From positions 1-64,000 of the forward strand of contig CAINXK010000387.1 in NCBI GenBank assembly GCA_903854805.1: a stretch of 64,000 nucleotides of DNA. Reading direction: 5' to 3'. The first letter of the stretch is position 1, and every line of letters starts with the position of its first letter. The stretch is from an uncultured Anaerolineae bacterium. Its GTDB lineage: Bacteria; Chloroflexota; Anaerolineae; Anaerolineales; Villigracilaceae. The notes under the pieces were generated by a model. The model was not told the DNA's origin, did not search any database, and saw nothing but the letters and a program-made list of their open reading frames with translations. Below are positions 18,125 to 27,083 of the stretch, piece by piece. The position numbers were made by a program, and so were the translations under genes.

Positions 18125-18164
18125 TTAGCCCCGTTGTACTGGAATCATTTTCGGAGGAAATACT

Positions 18165-18428
18165 TTGGCAAACATTAAGTCTCAGATTAAGCGCAATCGC
18201 CAGAATGAAAAACGCCGCTTGCGCAACCGTACTTTTCGCGGTGCTGCTCGTGCTGCCGTTCGTGATGCTCGCGCCACTATTGAAACAGGCAAGCCTGATC
18301 CGGCAGTTGTTGTCGCAGCCATTAGCCGCCTGGATAAAGCAGTTGTGCAGGGTGTTATTCACAAGAACAATGCTGCCCGTCGCAAGAGTCGCCTGATGAA
18401 GGCGATGGCTGCGGCACAGACGAAGTAA
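18165..18428 (+). CDS. rpsT: 30S ribosomal protein S20 (TTG start)
   Basis: Small basic 16S-binding ribosomal protein. The 87-aa sequence begins MANIKSQIKRNRQNEKRRLRN, the usual S20 start, and ends KAMAAAQTK. The start codon is TTG at 18165, fixed by GGAGG 7 nt upstream and by the family N-terminus; no ATG or GTG is available. The UUG start parallels E. coli rpsT, where it is tied to autoregulation. The gene has its own promoter and terminator. Confidence 0.97.
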   Translation: MANIKSQIKRNRQNEKRRLRNRTFRGAARAAVRDARATIETGKPDPAVVVAAISRLDKAVVQGVIHKNNAARRKSRLMKAMAAAQTK

Positions 18429-18454
18429 GTTCACTTATTTCTGTTGTCACTTAT

Positions 18455-18477
18455 GGCGGGAGCTTTGCGCTTCCGCC
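18455..18477 (+). terminator. Terminator of rpsT
   Basis: GGCGGGAGC (18455-18463) pairs with GCTTCCGCC (18469-18477, one G-T) around TTTGC, followed by TTT. Confidence 0.75.
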
Positions 18478-18713
18478 TTTGTGATTCCCAGGGTTGGGTC
18501 TGGAGTCCTGGATAGCAAACCGTAATTTGTTTGCAAATAAAACCAACCAGGCGGGTGGACCAGACTTTCCAATTGACTAGCATCGTGGGCGGTGGGCAGG
18601 CTTCTGTGGGTTGGCGCTGGTGGGATAGCCGGGCCAACCAGGGCTTTTGTCATGTCGAAAGTCACTATTTGGTTTTTCCAAAGGTCATAAGCCCGCGCTT
18701 AGCTCTTTACGGA

Positions 18714-18722
18714 TGTTATAAT
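18714..18722 (+). promoter_or_regulatory. Extended -10 promoter of argS
   Basis: TG-T-TATAAT at 18714-18722, 32 nt before the argS start, is a full extended -10 element. No -35 is evident. The 230 bp between the rpsT terminator and this site show no gene. Confidence 0.6.
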
Positions 18723-18754
18723 CGCCATTGAGAAATCATTCCTACAGGTGAAGT

Positions 18755-20584
18755 ATGTTTGAATTAGAGCAACACGCCATCCAGACAAAAATCCAGGCCT
18801 TTTGTGCCGATAATGACATCCCCGAGACAGACCTGAAATGGGCCCCCATTCCTTTTATGGGAGAATGGGGCATATCTGTCTCATTTTTTCAGATGGCGGC
18901 CAATGAGGCCAAAGCGGGCAAGGGTAAAGGTCTGCCTGTGCCGCAGCGTGCAGCGGAAATGGCAGAACAGGTTCGGGCTTATATTGGCTCCATTCCAAAT
19001 ATCAGCCATATAGAAGCGGTTAAGGCTTATCTGAATCTTTACTTTTCCACGCCAGAATACGCATCGAGAGTGGTCGACACCGTTTTAGCGGACGGGATGT
19101 GCTTTGGAGCCGGCGAGAAAAAAAACGAGCGTGTGATGGTGGAGTATGCACAGCCGAACACACACCATTCTTTTCATATTGGACATGCGCGCAACACCAT
19201 GTTAGGCGAGTCGTTGGCTAGAATCGTACAGTTTGCAGGGTACGAGACCATCCGCGCTTCCTACCCGGGCGATATTGGTCTGGGTGTCATTACTGTTATA
19301 TGGGCTTACGATAAATTTTATCGGGGAAAAGAACCGCTTGGTGTTCATGAGCGTGGACAATGGCTTGCCAATATTTATGTTGAAGCCACCCGCCTGCTTG
19401 AAGCCAAGGACGCTGAAAGCGTAGAAGAAAAGAGCCGCCGGGAAGGATATGATCTTGAACGGCGTGAAATGTACAGGAAGTGGGATGCTGGCGATCCGCA
19501 GGTGCGCAAGCTTTGGCTGGAAACTCGCGAGTGGAGCTTGCAGGAATTACGTGACATCCTGGATCTACTGGATACGAAAATTGATGTCTGGTTTTTTGAG
19601 AGTGAAGTGGATGAACCATCCAAGGCGATCGTCGATGAATTGATTGCAAGGGATATTGCAACCGATGAGCGACCCAACGGTGGCGCAGTAATTGTCAAGA
19701 TAGATGAGAAGCTGGGCCTGACCAAGGAAAAGTATCGCACGAATGTTATTTTGCGCTCAGATGGAACTACTCTCTATTTGACAAAAGACCTGGCTTTGGC
19801 CAGGGTGAAGTTTGAACAATATCACGTTGATCGCTCAATATATGTGATTGACGTACGCCAGTCGCTGCATATGCAGCAGACATTTGCCATTCTCAAACTG
19901 TGGGGTTTTCCTCAAGCAGAGAAGTGTTACCATCTTTCATACGGGTATGTCAGCTTACCTGAAGGTGCCATGTCTGCGCGTCGTGGGCGGGTGGTCCTAT
20001 TCAAGGAAGTCTATGACGAGGCCATCCAACGCGTGCTTGCAGTCATTGCGGAGAAGAATCCGGGAATGCCTCAGGCTGAACGTGAAGGCGTTGCCAGAAA
20101 AATTGGATTGGGTGCGCTGGCGTATTCCATGCTGGCAGTGGATAATAACAAGGATATTGTTTTTGATGTAAACGAAGCGCTCAGCTTTGATGGCCGTACG
20201 GGTCCTTATATCCAAAATGCTTTTGTCCGTGCAAATTCCATTCTGAAAAAATATAGGGCAGAAAAGCAGTTGCCTGAAGATGCTGAGCTGCCTTCTGCAA
20301 AATTCGAATATATTTTGACAAATCATGAGATTGAGCTAATTGAACAGATCACACGTTTCCCAGCGCTGGTTCAGCAATCTGCAAATGAGTATCGCCCGAT
20401 GATCATCGCGGCCTATGTTTATGATCTGGCAAATACCTTCCATAGTTTTTACCATGCAGTGCCGGTTCTCCAAACCGATGACGAGTCGGTTAGATCTGCT
20501 CGTTTGCGGTTGGTTGCAGCCGCAAAACAAACGATCGCCAATGCCTTGGCGCTTTTGGGCATCACAGCCCCAGAAGTGATGTGA
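18755..20584 (+). CDS. argS: Arginyl-tRNA synthetase
   Basis: Class I synthetase charging tRNA-Arg. The HIGH motif lies at 141-144 (SFHIGHARN), the KMSKS-equivalent is AMSARRG, and the C-terminal anticodon-binding helical domain includes ANTFHSFYHAVPVL. The 609-aa length is slightly long for bacterial ArgS (550-580). The start is supported by ACAGGTG upstream. It is a single gene with its own extended -10 promoter. Confidence 0.96.
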   Translation: MFELEQHAIQTKIQAFCADNDIPETDLKWAPIPFMGEWGISVSFFQMAANEAKAGKGKGLPVPQRAAEMAEQVRAYIGSIPNISHIEAVKAYLNLYFSTPEYASRVVDTVLADGMCFGAGEKKNERVMVEYAQPNTHHSFHIGHARNTMLGESLARIVQFAGYETIRASYPGDIGLGVITVIWAYDKFYRGKEPLGVHERGQWLANIYVEATRLLEAKDAESVEEKSRREGYDLERREMYRKWDAGDPQVRKLWLETREWSLQELRDILDLLDTKIDVWFFESEVDEPSKAIVDELIARDIATDERPNGGAVIVKIDEKLGLTKEKYRTNVILRSDGTTLYLTKDLALARVKFEQYHVDRSIYVIDVRQSLHMQQTFAILKLWGFPQAEKCYHLSYGYVSLPEGAMSARRGRVVLFKEVYDEAIQRVLAVIAEKNPGMPQAEREGVARKIGLGALAYSMLAVDNNKDIVFDVNEALSFDGRTGPYIQNAFVRANSILKKYRAEKQLPEDAELPSAKFEYILTNHEIELIEQITRFPALVQQSANEYRPMIIAAYVYDLANTFHSFYHAVPVLQTDDESVRSARLRLVAAAKQTIANALALLGITAPEVM

Positions 20585-20692
20585 CGTAACAGACAAAGTT
20601 TGTTGCGAAAGTCAGTAATTTTTTGGAATGTCACAGGATGCCCTGAATTGGGCGAAGAATCTCCATTGAAGCGCGGGAGTATCTTTGTTGTT

Positions 20693-20720
20693 TTGATTCA
20701 AATACAGCTACCGTGATAAT
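20693..20720 (+). promoter_or_regulatory. Promoter of the cDPGS-like GTPase gene
   Basis: TTGATT (20693-20698) and GATAAT (20715-20720) are spaced 16 bp apart, 47 nt before the start codon. Confidence 0.5.
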
Positions 20721-20767
20721 TGCAAGAACTTTACTGAAATTCATCTTTTCTGTACAGGAGAATTTGC

Positions 20768-22093
20768 ATGTCACCCATCAAAACCCTCATCATGGGAGCC
20801 GCTGGACGCGACTTTCACAATTTCAATACCTTCTTCCGTGGGAACAAGGATTACGAAGTTGTAGCATTTACCGCCACACAAATCCCGGATATTGAAGGAC
20901 GCCTATACCCCAGAGAGCTCGCTGGTGATTTTTATCCGGCGGGTATCCCGATCTTTGCTGAATCTGATCTGGCGGAATTGATCAAGAAACACAACGTTGA
21001 ACAGGTGGTATTTGCCTATTCTGACCTGCCTCATGAGTATGTTATGCATAAGGCTTCACAGGTGAATGCCTTGGGTGCCGATTTCCGTATCATGGGCACA
21101 AAATATACCCAGGTAAAATCTACCAAGCCGGTCATTTCGGTTTGTGCAGTGCGCACCGGCTCAGGAAAATCGCAAACCACACGGCGCGTCTCCCTTATTT
21201 TGCGCGAGATGGGCTATAAAGTGGCTGCCATTCGTCACCCCATGCCCTACGGTAATCTCGTTCGCCAGGAAGTGCAGCGTTTTGCCGATTATGGCGATCT
21301 CGATGAGCATGAGTGCACCATTGAAGAGCGTGAAGAATATGAACCCCATATTGATAACGGTGTCATCGTTTATGCCGGTGTCGATTACGAGAAAATCTTG
21401 CGCCAGGCCGAAAAAGAAGTTGATATTATTTTGTGGGACGGGGGCAATAACGACTTTTCTTTCTATGTCTCTGATTACCAGATCGTAGTTGCCGATCCCC
21501 ATCGTGCCGGTCACGAAAGCACCTATTATCCCGGTGAGACTAACGTGCGGATGGCAGATGTTTTCGTTATCAACAAGGTCGACACTGCTGATCCTGAAAA
21601 AGTTATCCAGGTGCGCGAGAACCTTCGCCGCCTAAACCCGGATGCAGTGGTGATTGAAGCCGCATCCCCATTATTCGTGGATGATCCGGCTGCCATTCAG
21701 GGCAAACGCGTGCTGGTGGTCGAAGATGGCCCCACACTTACTCATGGCGAAATGGCCTACGGAGCCGGCTATGTGGCTGCCCGCCGCTTTGGTGCTGCTG
21801 AAATCGTTGATCCGCGTCCATTCGCGGTTAAATCCATCGCTGCCACCTATGTCAAATATCCTCGGACTGGCCCCATTCTGCCGGCTATGGGGTATGGCGA
21901 AGCGCAAACCCGAGATCTGGAAGCCACTATAAACGCTTCTGACGTGGATCTTGTCATCATTGGTACACCGATTGACCTGACACGCATCATCAAGATTAAT
22001 AAGCCTTACCAGCGTGTGCGCTATGAACTTCAGGAGATTGGCCAGCCAACATTGGCAGATTTGCTTATGAAGAAGTTCGGAATGAAAAAGTAA
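20768..22093 (+). CDS. Cyclic 2,3-diphosphoglycerate synthetase-like predicted GTPase
   Basis: 441-aa soluble protein resembling the COG2403 / archaeal cyclic-2,3-diphosphoglycerate synthetase family. An N-terminal Rossmann-like region (1-115) starts IKTLIMGAAGRDFHNFN. The P-loop RTGSGKSQT is at about 129-137, a Walker-B-like DIILWDGGNNDFSFY follows, and VINKVD resembles an NKxD guanine motif. In methanogens the enzyme makes a thermoprotectant from 2,3-bisphosphoglycerate and ATP; whether bacterial homologues do so is not known to me. ACAGGAGA precedes the ATG. It is transcribed alone, ahead of obg, and closed by a very strong hairpin. Confidence 0.75.
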   Translation: MSPIKTLIMGAAGRDFHNFNTFFRGNKDYEVVAFTATQIPDIEGRLYPRELAGDFYPAGIPIFAESDLAELIKKHNVEQVVFAYSDLPHEYVMHKASQVNALGADFRIMGTKYTQVKSTKPVISVCAVRTGSGKSQTTRRVSLILREMGYKVAAIRHPMPYGNLVRQEVQRFADYGDLDEHECTIEEREEYEPHIDNGVIVYAGVDYEKILRQAEKEVDIILWDGGNNDFSFYVSDYQIVVADPHRAGHESTYYPGETNVRMADVFVINKVDTADPEKVIQVRENLRRLNPDAVVIEAASPLFVDDPAAIQGKRVLVVEDGPTLTHGEMAYGAGYVAARRFGAAEIVDPRPFAVKSIAATYVKYPRTGPILPAMGYGEAQTRDLEATINASDVDLVIIGTPIDLTRIIKINKPYQRVRYELQEIGQPTLADLLMKKFGMKK

Positions 22094-22263
22094 GCTGGTC
22101 GAAGCCGAAGTAACGTGAATAAGTGATACCGAAAATGCGGCAGAAGATTTATTTGTGGGTATTTTTGCGCCCAATTGCGCAATAGCTCCCAGCTGTCAAG
22201 ACTATAATTGAGCAGATCCAACCTGGCTTGATCGTTATCTGTAATTCAGATTTGGAAGGGTAA

Positions 22264-22300
22264 TTTAGAACGGGACGGCAATCTGCCGTCCCGTTCTAAA
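22264..22300 (+). terminator. Perfect 17-bp hairpin after the GTPase gene
   Basis: The arms 22264-22280 and 22284-22300 are exact reverse complements around ATC, centred on GACGGCA/TGCCGTC. It lies 170 nt after the stop codon; no T-run follows. Confidence 0.7.
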
Positions 22301-22335
22301 TTTGCTGGCGGGAATGAGCCAAATATTCAACCCCG

Positions 22336-22363
22336 CGAAGTTTGCCGGACGAAGTTTGCCAGA
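22336..22363 (+). repeat. Tandem 14-bp duplication upstream of obg
   Basis: CGAAGTTTGCCGGA (22336-22349) is followed directly by CGAAGTTTGCCAGA (22350-22363), one mismatch. The second copy supplies the probable -35 element of the obg promoter. Confidence 0.6.
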
Positions 22364-22385
22364 CGGCCGGGCATAATGGTACAAT
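22356..22385 (+). promoter_or_regulatory. Candidate promoter of obg
   Basis: TTGCCA (22356-22361) and TACAAT (22380-22385) are spaced 18 bp. A second possible -10, TATAAT at 22398-22403, lies 18 nt further on without a good -35. Confidence 0.5.
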
Positions 22386-22464
22386 CATAAATTGGGGTAT
22401 AATTTCAATCCTTTTTTTTGTTCCCGACTGTCAGAACAGTCAGATGAGTGAGAAGTGTAAGCAC

Positions 22465-23730
22465 ATGTTTATTGATCAAGCAGAAATTTACGTACGCTCT
22501 GGAAATGGTGGCAATGGGATGGTGCATTTCCATCGGGAGAAATTTGTTTCGCGTGGCGGTCCGGATGGCGGCGATGGCGGCAAGGGCGGTGATGTTGTCA
22601 TTGAAGTACGAGTGACCATGAATACCCTGTCAGATTATCGCCATAATATGCGTTTTCTTGCCCAGGATGGCAAAGGTGGTGGTCCGAATAATATGTCTGG
22701 GCATGGTTCGGATGATTTGATTATTCCTGTTCCACCCGGAACAGTGATCTTTGATAACCTGACAGGTGAACTGCTTGGGGATCTGACCGATCCCGGTCAG
22801 CGCCTGATCATTTGCAAGGGCGGGCGCGGAGGCCGGGGCAATCAGCATTTTGCCACATCACGTAACCAGGCGCCTCGTACTGGCGAAAAGGGTGAGCCCT
22901 GTGAAGAGAAGCAGTTACGCTTTGAATTGAAACTCATCGCCGATATCGGTATCATTGGCGTTCCTAATGCCGGTAAATCCACCTTACTATCTGTTCTGAC
23001 AAATGCCAAGCCCAAGATTGCACCGTATCCGTTTACAACCCTGGAGCCTAATCTGGGTGTAGCCAGGATCGATGCTGAAACCACGGTTGTGCTCGCAGAT
23101 ATTCCCGGACTGATCGAAGGCGCCAGCCAGGGTGCCGGGCTCGGACACGATTTTCTTCGACATATTCAGCGCACGCGGGTCCTGATCCATCTTCTGGATG
23201 GCCTATCCGGCGATCCTTTGGCCGATTTTAGCCAGATAAACGGTGAACTCTCGCTATTCGACCCAAACCTCTCTAAAAAGCCGCAAATCGTGGCATTAAA
23301 CAAAATGGACCAGGCCGAGGCGGCAGAACTTTATCCCGATCTGAAGGAAGAGCTTAAGAAGCGCGGCTATGAGCTGATGGCTATTTCTGCGATGGCTCGT
23401 ACCGATATTCGCGAATTGTTACTTTCTGCTGTGGGTAAATTGGCCAGTACGCCTGAATTGGCAGATACAGAATTACCACTGCCGGTTTATCGTCCAAAAG
23501 ATGATCCCAAGCAGTTTGTGATTTCGCATGAGGGCTCTGGAGAGTGGCGGGTTGCTGGGGCAGGGATTGAACGTACCGCAAAGATGACCTATTTTGAGCA
23601 TGCCGGTTCTCTGCGTCGTTTCCAAAAGCTAATGGAATTCCTTGGAATTGAAGCAGCCTTGCGAGAAGCGGGCATCAGGGATGGAGATACGGTAATGATT
23701 GGGGATTACGAATTGGAATGGCAGGATTAA
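22465..23730 (+). CDS. obg: GTPase Obg/CgtA
   Basis: Essential ribosome-associated GTPase involved in 50S maturation and stress control. The order is a glycine-rich Obg fold (1-158), a GTPase domain with G1 GVPNAGKS (165-172), DIPG and NKMD, and a C-terminal OCT domain (about 345-421). The start at 22465 gives the invariant MFIDQAEIYVRSGNGGNG; the longer frame from 22342 adds 41 residues without family similarity and includes promoter sequence. The ribosome site is weak (GTGAGAAG). A perfect terminator follows immediately. Confidence 0.95.
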   Translation: MFIDQAEIYVRSGNGGNGMVHFHREKFVSRGGPDGGDGGKGGDVVIEVRVTMNTLSDYRHNMRFLAQDGKGGGPNNMSGHGSDDLIIPVPPGTVIFDNLTGELLGDLTDPGQRLIICKGGRGGRGNQHFATSRNQAPRTGEKGEPCEEKQLRFELKLIADIGIIGVPNAGKSTLLSVLTNAKPKIAPYPFTTLEPNLGVARIDAETTVVLADIPGLIEGASQGAGLGHDFLRHIQRTRVLIHLLDGLSGDPLADFSQINGELSLFDPNLSKKPQIVALNKMDQAEAAELYPDLKEELKKRGYELMAISAMARTDIRELLLSAVGKLASTPELADTELPLPVYRPKDDPKQFVISHEGSGEWRVAGAGIERTAKMTYFEHAGSLRRFQKLMEFLGIEAALREAGIRDGDTVMIGDYELEWQD

Positions 23731-23731
23731 T

Positions 23732-23770
23732 AAAAATCGCTCGATATCTGAAAGATATCGAGCGATTTTT
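23732..23770 (+). terminator. Strong terminator of obg
   Basis: A perfect 17-bp stem (23732-23748 with 23754-23770) with loop TGAAA starts directly after the stop codon. The A-rich left arm and T-rich right arm make it a classical intrinsic terminator. Confidence 0.9.
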
Positions 23771-23897
23771 TATTTCCACAGTAGCTGGACTGTTTGTGCA
23801 AAATTTTATTAAAAAAGCATGGAGCAGGTTGTTTTGCAAAGAAATTGTCGCCTATGGGGTGAAACCAATCTGGCTTAATTCTGGCAGCCTTGTTAGG

Positions 23898-24470
23898 TTA
23901 TCTCAAGTTGTTTCGATACAGCGCCAATTGGAAAACGAAAAAAAATACTCCAACGATCAGGGCGGGGAGCCAAAGAATGTTTCCTGAAATCGCTTCCAGA
24001 GAGAAAAACACAGATGCACCCAGCGCTGCTGCGCTTAAAATGGACACCTGCGTGACCAACATAAAGCCCACGCTGTTTATCTTGAACTTTTTGGGTGTGT
24101 TTTCCGTTCGCCAGGCGAAAGCCTCTTCAATTTCTTCAAAGTGCTTGAAGTAATATTCTTTGATCTGGTTCATGGCGATGATGCTTTCAAACCAGGTGCT
24201 GCGCAGCTTGGCTAGCTCCAGTATCGTTAGGATCCCACGCAGGGCTAGCGCCAGGAATAGACCTGCAAAGCCCCAATAAAGCCAGATGAGTTTATCGGGT
24301 GTGAATGCAAATTGGGTGGTAATTAGGGGCGCAATCAGGCTGCCGATCGCAGTGATATCGAAGGATGTAACCCGGGCGCTTTTTTCATTCGCCTGAAAAG
24401 CGGTCTGAGCGATGTATGTATATTCGGCGATGAGGATTTCACCGGGATGGGGGGGCGTTTTGGGATGCAT
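23898..24470 (-). CDS. Unknown four-helix membrane protein
   Basis: 190 residues from ATG 24470 (a GTG 9 nt upstream is possible). Two hydrophobic pairs (about 38-58 and 63-86, then 138-160 and 163-184) flank a charged amphipathic middle that contains NQIKEYYFKHFEEIEEAF. The N-terminal EYTYIAQTAFQANEKSARV is the most distinctive part. I do not recognise a named family. It follows ftsZ after a strong hairpin, so it may be only weakly co-transcribed with the dcw cluster. Confidence 0.55.
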   Translation of the reverse strand: MHPKTPPHPGEILIAEYTYIAQTAFQANEKSARVTSFDITAIGSLIAPLITTQFAFTPDKLIWLYWGFAGLFLALALRGILTILELAKLRSTWFESIIAMNQIKEYYFKHFEEIEEAFAWRTENTPKKFKINSVGFMLVTQVSILSAAALGASVFFSLEAISGNILWLPALIVGVFFFVFQLALYRNNLR

Positions 24471-24480
24471 AAGAATCACA

Positions 24481-24504
24481 GGGGGCGCAGCATGCTGCGC
24501 CCCC
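24481..24504 (-). terminator. Terminator of the dcw cluster after ftsZ
   Basis: A perfect 24-bp palindrome (GGGGGCGCAGCA and its complement) lies 11 nt after the ftsZ stop. It probably ends most dcw transcripts. Confidence 0.75.
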
Positions 24505-24514
24505 TGGTTTAGTG

Positions 24515-25723
24515 TTACCGGCGATTGCGAAGGAAGGTTGGGATATCCAGATCTTCCTGGTATGAAGGTTGGGGCTTAAACTCTGGCGGGTTTATGTTCG
24601 CCGGAGGCACAGATGGCGGGGCGCTTAAGGTGCTGGGTTCGTAACCCCGCTGTTCCTGTGGCATGTTTTGTACAGGCTGCGGGCGGGGGGCAGCAGGGGT
24701 GGGCTGTTGCCGGTCTGGCTGCTGGCGATTGTTATTTGTTTGCGGACGCTGTGCAACAATGCTAGGACGCATGGAAGCGCGTTCGAAACCAGTGGCAATT
24801 ACGGTAATACGGATTTCGTCGCCCATGTTTGGATCGATGACGGCACCAAAGATCATATTAACATCCGGGTGCGCGGTTTCTCGAATGATGGCGGCGGCCT
24901 GATTCACTTCGAACAATGTCATGTTTGGACCGCCGGTTACGTTGAACAGTACACCGCGGGCGCCATCGATGGTGATATCGAGCAGTTGGCTGGAAATGGC
25001 TTGTTCAGCGGCCAGGCGGGCACGGTCATCGCCTTCAGCGTGGCCGACTGCCATGAGTGCTGCGCCGCCTTCAGACATGATCGCCTTCACATCGGCAAAG
25101 TCCAGGTTGATCAGGCCGGGCACAGTGATCAGTTCAGAAATACCTTGAATACCCTGGCGTAAAACATCATCCGCCATGCGGAAAGCATCACTCAGGCTGG
25201 CTTTCTTGTCCACGATTTGTAAGAGCCGGTCATTCGGGATGACAATCAGTGTGTCGGCGTGTTCTTTCAACATTTCCATGCCAGATTCGGCAGATTGCAT
25301 CCGGCGTCCGCCTTCAAAGGTGAAGGGGCGAGTTACAACGCCAATCGTCAATGCGCCGCATTCTTTGGCTATTTGCGCCACAATGGGGGCAGCTCCTGTG
25401 CCGGTACCGCCACCCAAACCTGCTGTGACGAAGACCATATCAGCGCCTTTCAGCACCGAATAAAGCTCCTCAGCAGTTTCTTCGGCTGATTTCCGGCCAA
25501 CCTCAGGGTTGCCGCCGGCACCCAGGCCGCGGGTCAGTTTGTCGCCGATGCGTACCTTGGTGGGAGCCTTGGCCAAAAGGAGAGCCTGAGCATCGGTATT
25601 TATGGCAACAAATTCGACACCCTGAATACCTTCAATGATCATACGGTTGACAGCATTGCAGCCGCCCCCACCGACACCAACGACTTTTATACGGGCAAAA
25701 GTTTCCACAGGTTTGATATCCAT
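24515..25723 (-). CDS. ftsZ: Cell division protein FtsZ
   Basis: Tubulin-like GTPase forming the Z ring. The GTP-binding signature GGGTGTG is at 104-110, with [13 protein letters not shown] at 16-28. The core ends near residue 315. A Gln/Pro/Asn-rich linker follows, and the conserved C-terminal peptide [10 protein letters not shown] that binds FtsA and other anchors closes the protein. Length is 402 aa. AGGAGA precedes the ATG. It is the last division gene of the cluster and is followed by a terminator. Confidence 0.98.
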   Translation of the reverse strand: MDIKPVETFARIKVVGVGGGGCNAVNRMIIEGIQGVEFVAINTDAQALLLAKAPTKVRIGDKLTRGLGAGGNPEVGRKSAEETAEELYSVLKGADMVFVTAGLGGGTGTGAAPIVAQIAKECGALTIGVVTRPFTFEGGRRMQSAESGMEMLKEHADTLIVIPNDRLLQIVDKKASLSDAFRMADDVLRQGIQGISELITVPGLINLDFADVKAIMSEGGAALMAVGHAEGDDRARLAAEQAISSQLLDITIDGARGVLFNVTGGPNMTLFEVNQAAAIIRETAHPDVNMIFGAVIDPNMGDEIRITVIATGFERASMRPSIVAQRPQTNNNRQQPDRQQPTPAAPRPQPVQNMPQEQRGYEPSTLSAPPSVPPANINPPEFKPQPSYQEDLDIPTFLRNRR

Positions 25724-25831
25724 TATTTTCTCCTATTCTGAGTACCGGTGATTAGCGGTTCATCTAAAGTTGATTAAGGGGTGAAGGCGATTTGCAGGGC
25801 AAATCTGGCCTTTGAAGTCGATAAATCTTGG

Positions 25832-27079
25832 TTAAGGGAGCAGGCGTTTGAGCAAGTCTTTGACAGTATTCCAATTTTCGCCATCTCCTTTTTGTACCTT
25901 GCGCCCTTTTTTGGGATTATCTCGAAAGGACACCGGAAGGGCTTGCATGGCAGCTGCCCAGGCAAGCAGGCCCACACTGGTGGAATAGGCCGGAGAATTG
26001 AGTTTATCGGCCAATCCCAGTAATTTTTCCGGCTGAGCCGTGCGAACAGGCATACCAAGTACTCTTGTTGCCAATTGGCGTATGCCAGGCAGCAGACTTG
26101 TACCGCCAGTCAGGATCATGCCTGCGGGCAGCAGGCCATCATAACCAGAACGTTTTATTTCCTGGAGGGCCAGGTCGAACATTTCCTCCACGCGCGCCTC
26201 AATAATCAGGCAGAGGTCGCGGCGGCTCATGCGAGTTTGATTCTCAGCACCAAAAGGCTGTATATTGAAGGCTTCATCCATTCCTACCTCGGATTGAAGC
26301 GCATGTCCATGTTGTTTTTTGACATCCTCGGCATGGTTGATCGGTAGGCGCAGCCCATGCGCAATGTCCTGGGTGATGTGGTTGCCGCCGACGGCCAGAA
26401 CCATGGTATGCCATACGTCACCATTTACATAAATGGCCAGGTCGGTTGTACCACCGCCTATATCGCACACCACTGCACCCATATTCCGCTCTGTGTCAGT
26501 CAGTACCACTTCAGCTGAGGCAAGTGGGTTGAGGACAAATTGGGCTACATGAACCCCGGCGACCCCCATGGCCTGCCTGAGATTTTCTGCCGTGGCAGTT
26601 GCTGCGGTGATCACGTGGGCTTCCACTTCCAGGCGATAGCCATGCATGCCAATTGGTTGGTGAATTCCGTCCTGTCCGTCAAGCGAAAAGCCTCGCTGAA
26701 TGACGTGAATGACTTCACGACTGTTGGGGATGGCCACGCCCCGGGCAGCATCCATGGCTCGTTCGATATCTGATTCTTCCACAGTATGCCCGGAAACAGC
26801 CACCACACCGCGGCTGTTGATGGAAGCTACGTGTGCGCCAGCCAGACTGACCAGGGCGGTCTCGATTTTGACCCCCGAAGTTTGTTCGGCTTGCACAATC
26901 GAACGGGCAATCGCCTGTGATGCGGCGGTCAAATCTACGATGACACCTTTGCGTATCCCTTCGGATGGTTCAATGCCCACCCCCATGATACGCAAGGAAT
27001 CATCTGGTTCCACCCGTGCTACCAGGGTGCAAATTTTTGTTGTTCCTACATCAATTCCAACGACGATATTTTCATCCAT
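25832..27079 (-). CDS. ftsA: Cell division protein FtsA
   Basis: Actin-fold ATPase that anchors FtsZ to the membrane. The phosphate loop GIDVGTTK is at 8-15, and DIGGGTTDLAIY and the late TGGTSLLPGI motif are present. The C-terminal amphipathic stretch NTVKDLLKRLLP fits the membrane-targeting helix. ATG at 27079 gives MDENIVVGID and lies 4 nt after the ftsQ stop; a longer in-frame start at 27124 would sit inside ftsQ and adds nothing family-like. 415 aa is normal. Confidence 0.96.
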   Translation of the reverse strand: MDENIVVGIDVGTTKICTLVARVEPDDSLRIMGVGIEPSEGIRKGVIVDLTAASQAIARSIVQAEQTSGVKIETALVSLAGAHVASINSRGVVAVSGHTVEESDIERAMDAARGVAIPNSREVIHVIQRGFSLDGQDGIHQPIGMHGYRLEVEAHVITAATATAENLRQAMGVAGVHVAQFVLNPLASAEVVLTDTERNMGAVVCDIGGGTTDLAIYVNGDVWHTMVLAVGGNHITQDIAHGLRLPINHAEDVKKQHGHALQSEVGMDEAFNIQPFGAENQTRMSRRDLCLIIEARVEEMFDLALQEIKRSGYDGLLPAGMILTGGTSLLPGIRQLATRVLGMPVRTAQPEKLLGLADKLNSPAYSTSVGLLAWAAAMQALPVSFRDNPKKGRKVQKGDGENWNTVKDLLKRLLP

Positions 27080-27083
27080 AATT

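Noticed and set aside
22342..22464. 41-codon N-terminal extension of obg
   Set aside because: Obg proteins begin with MFIDQA, and the extension contains the promoter region.
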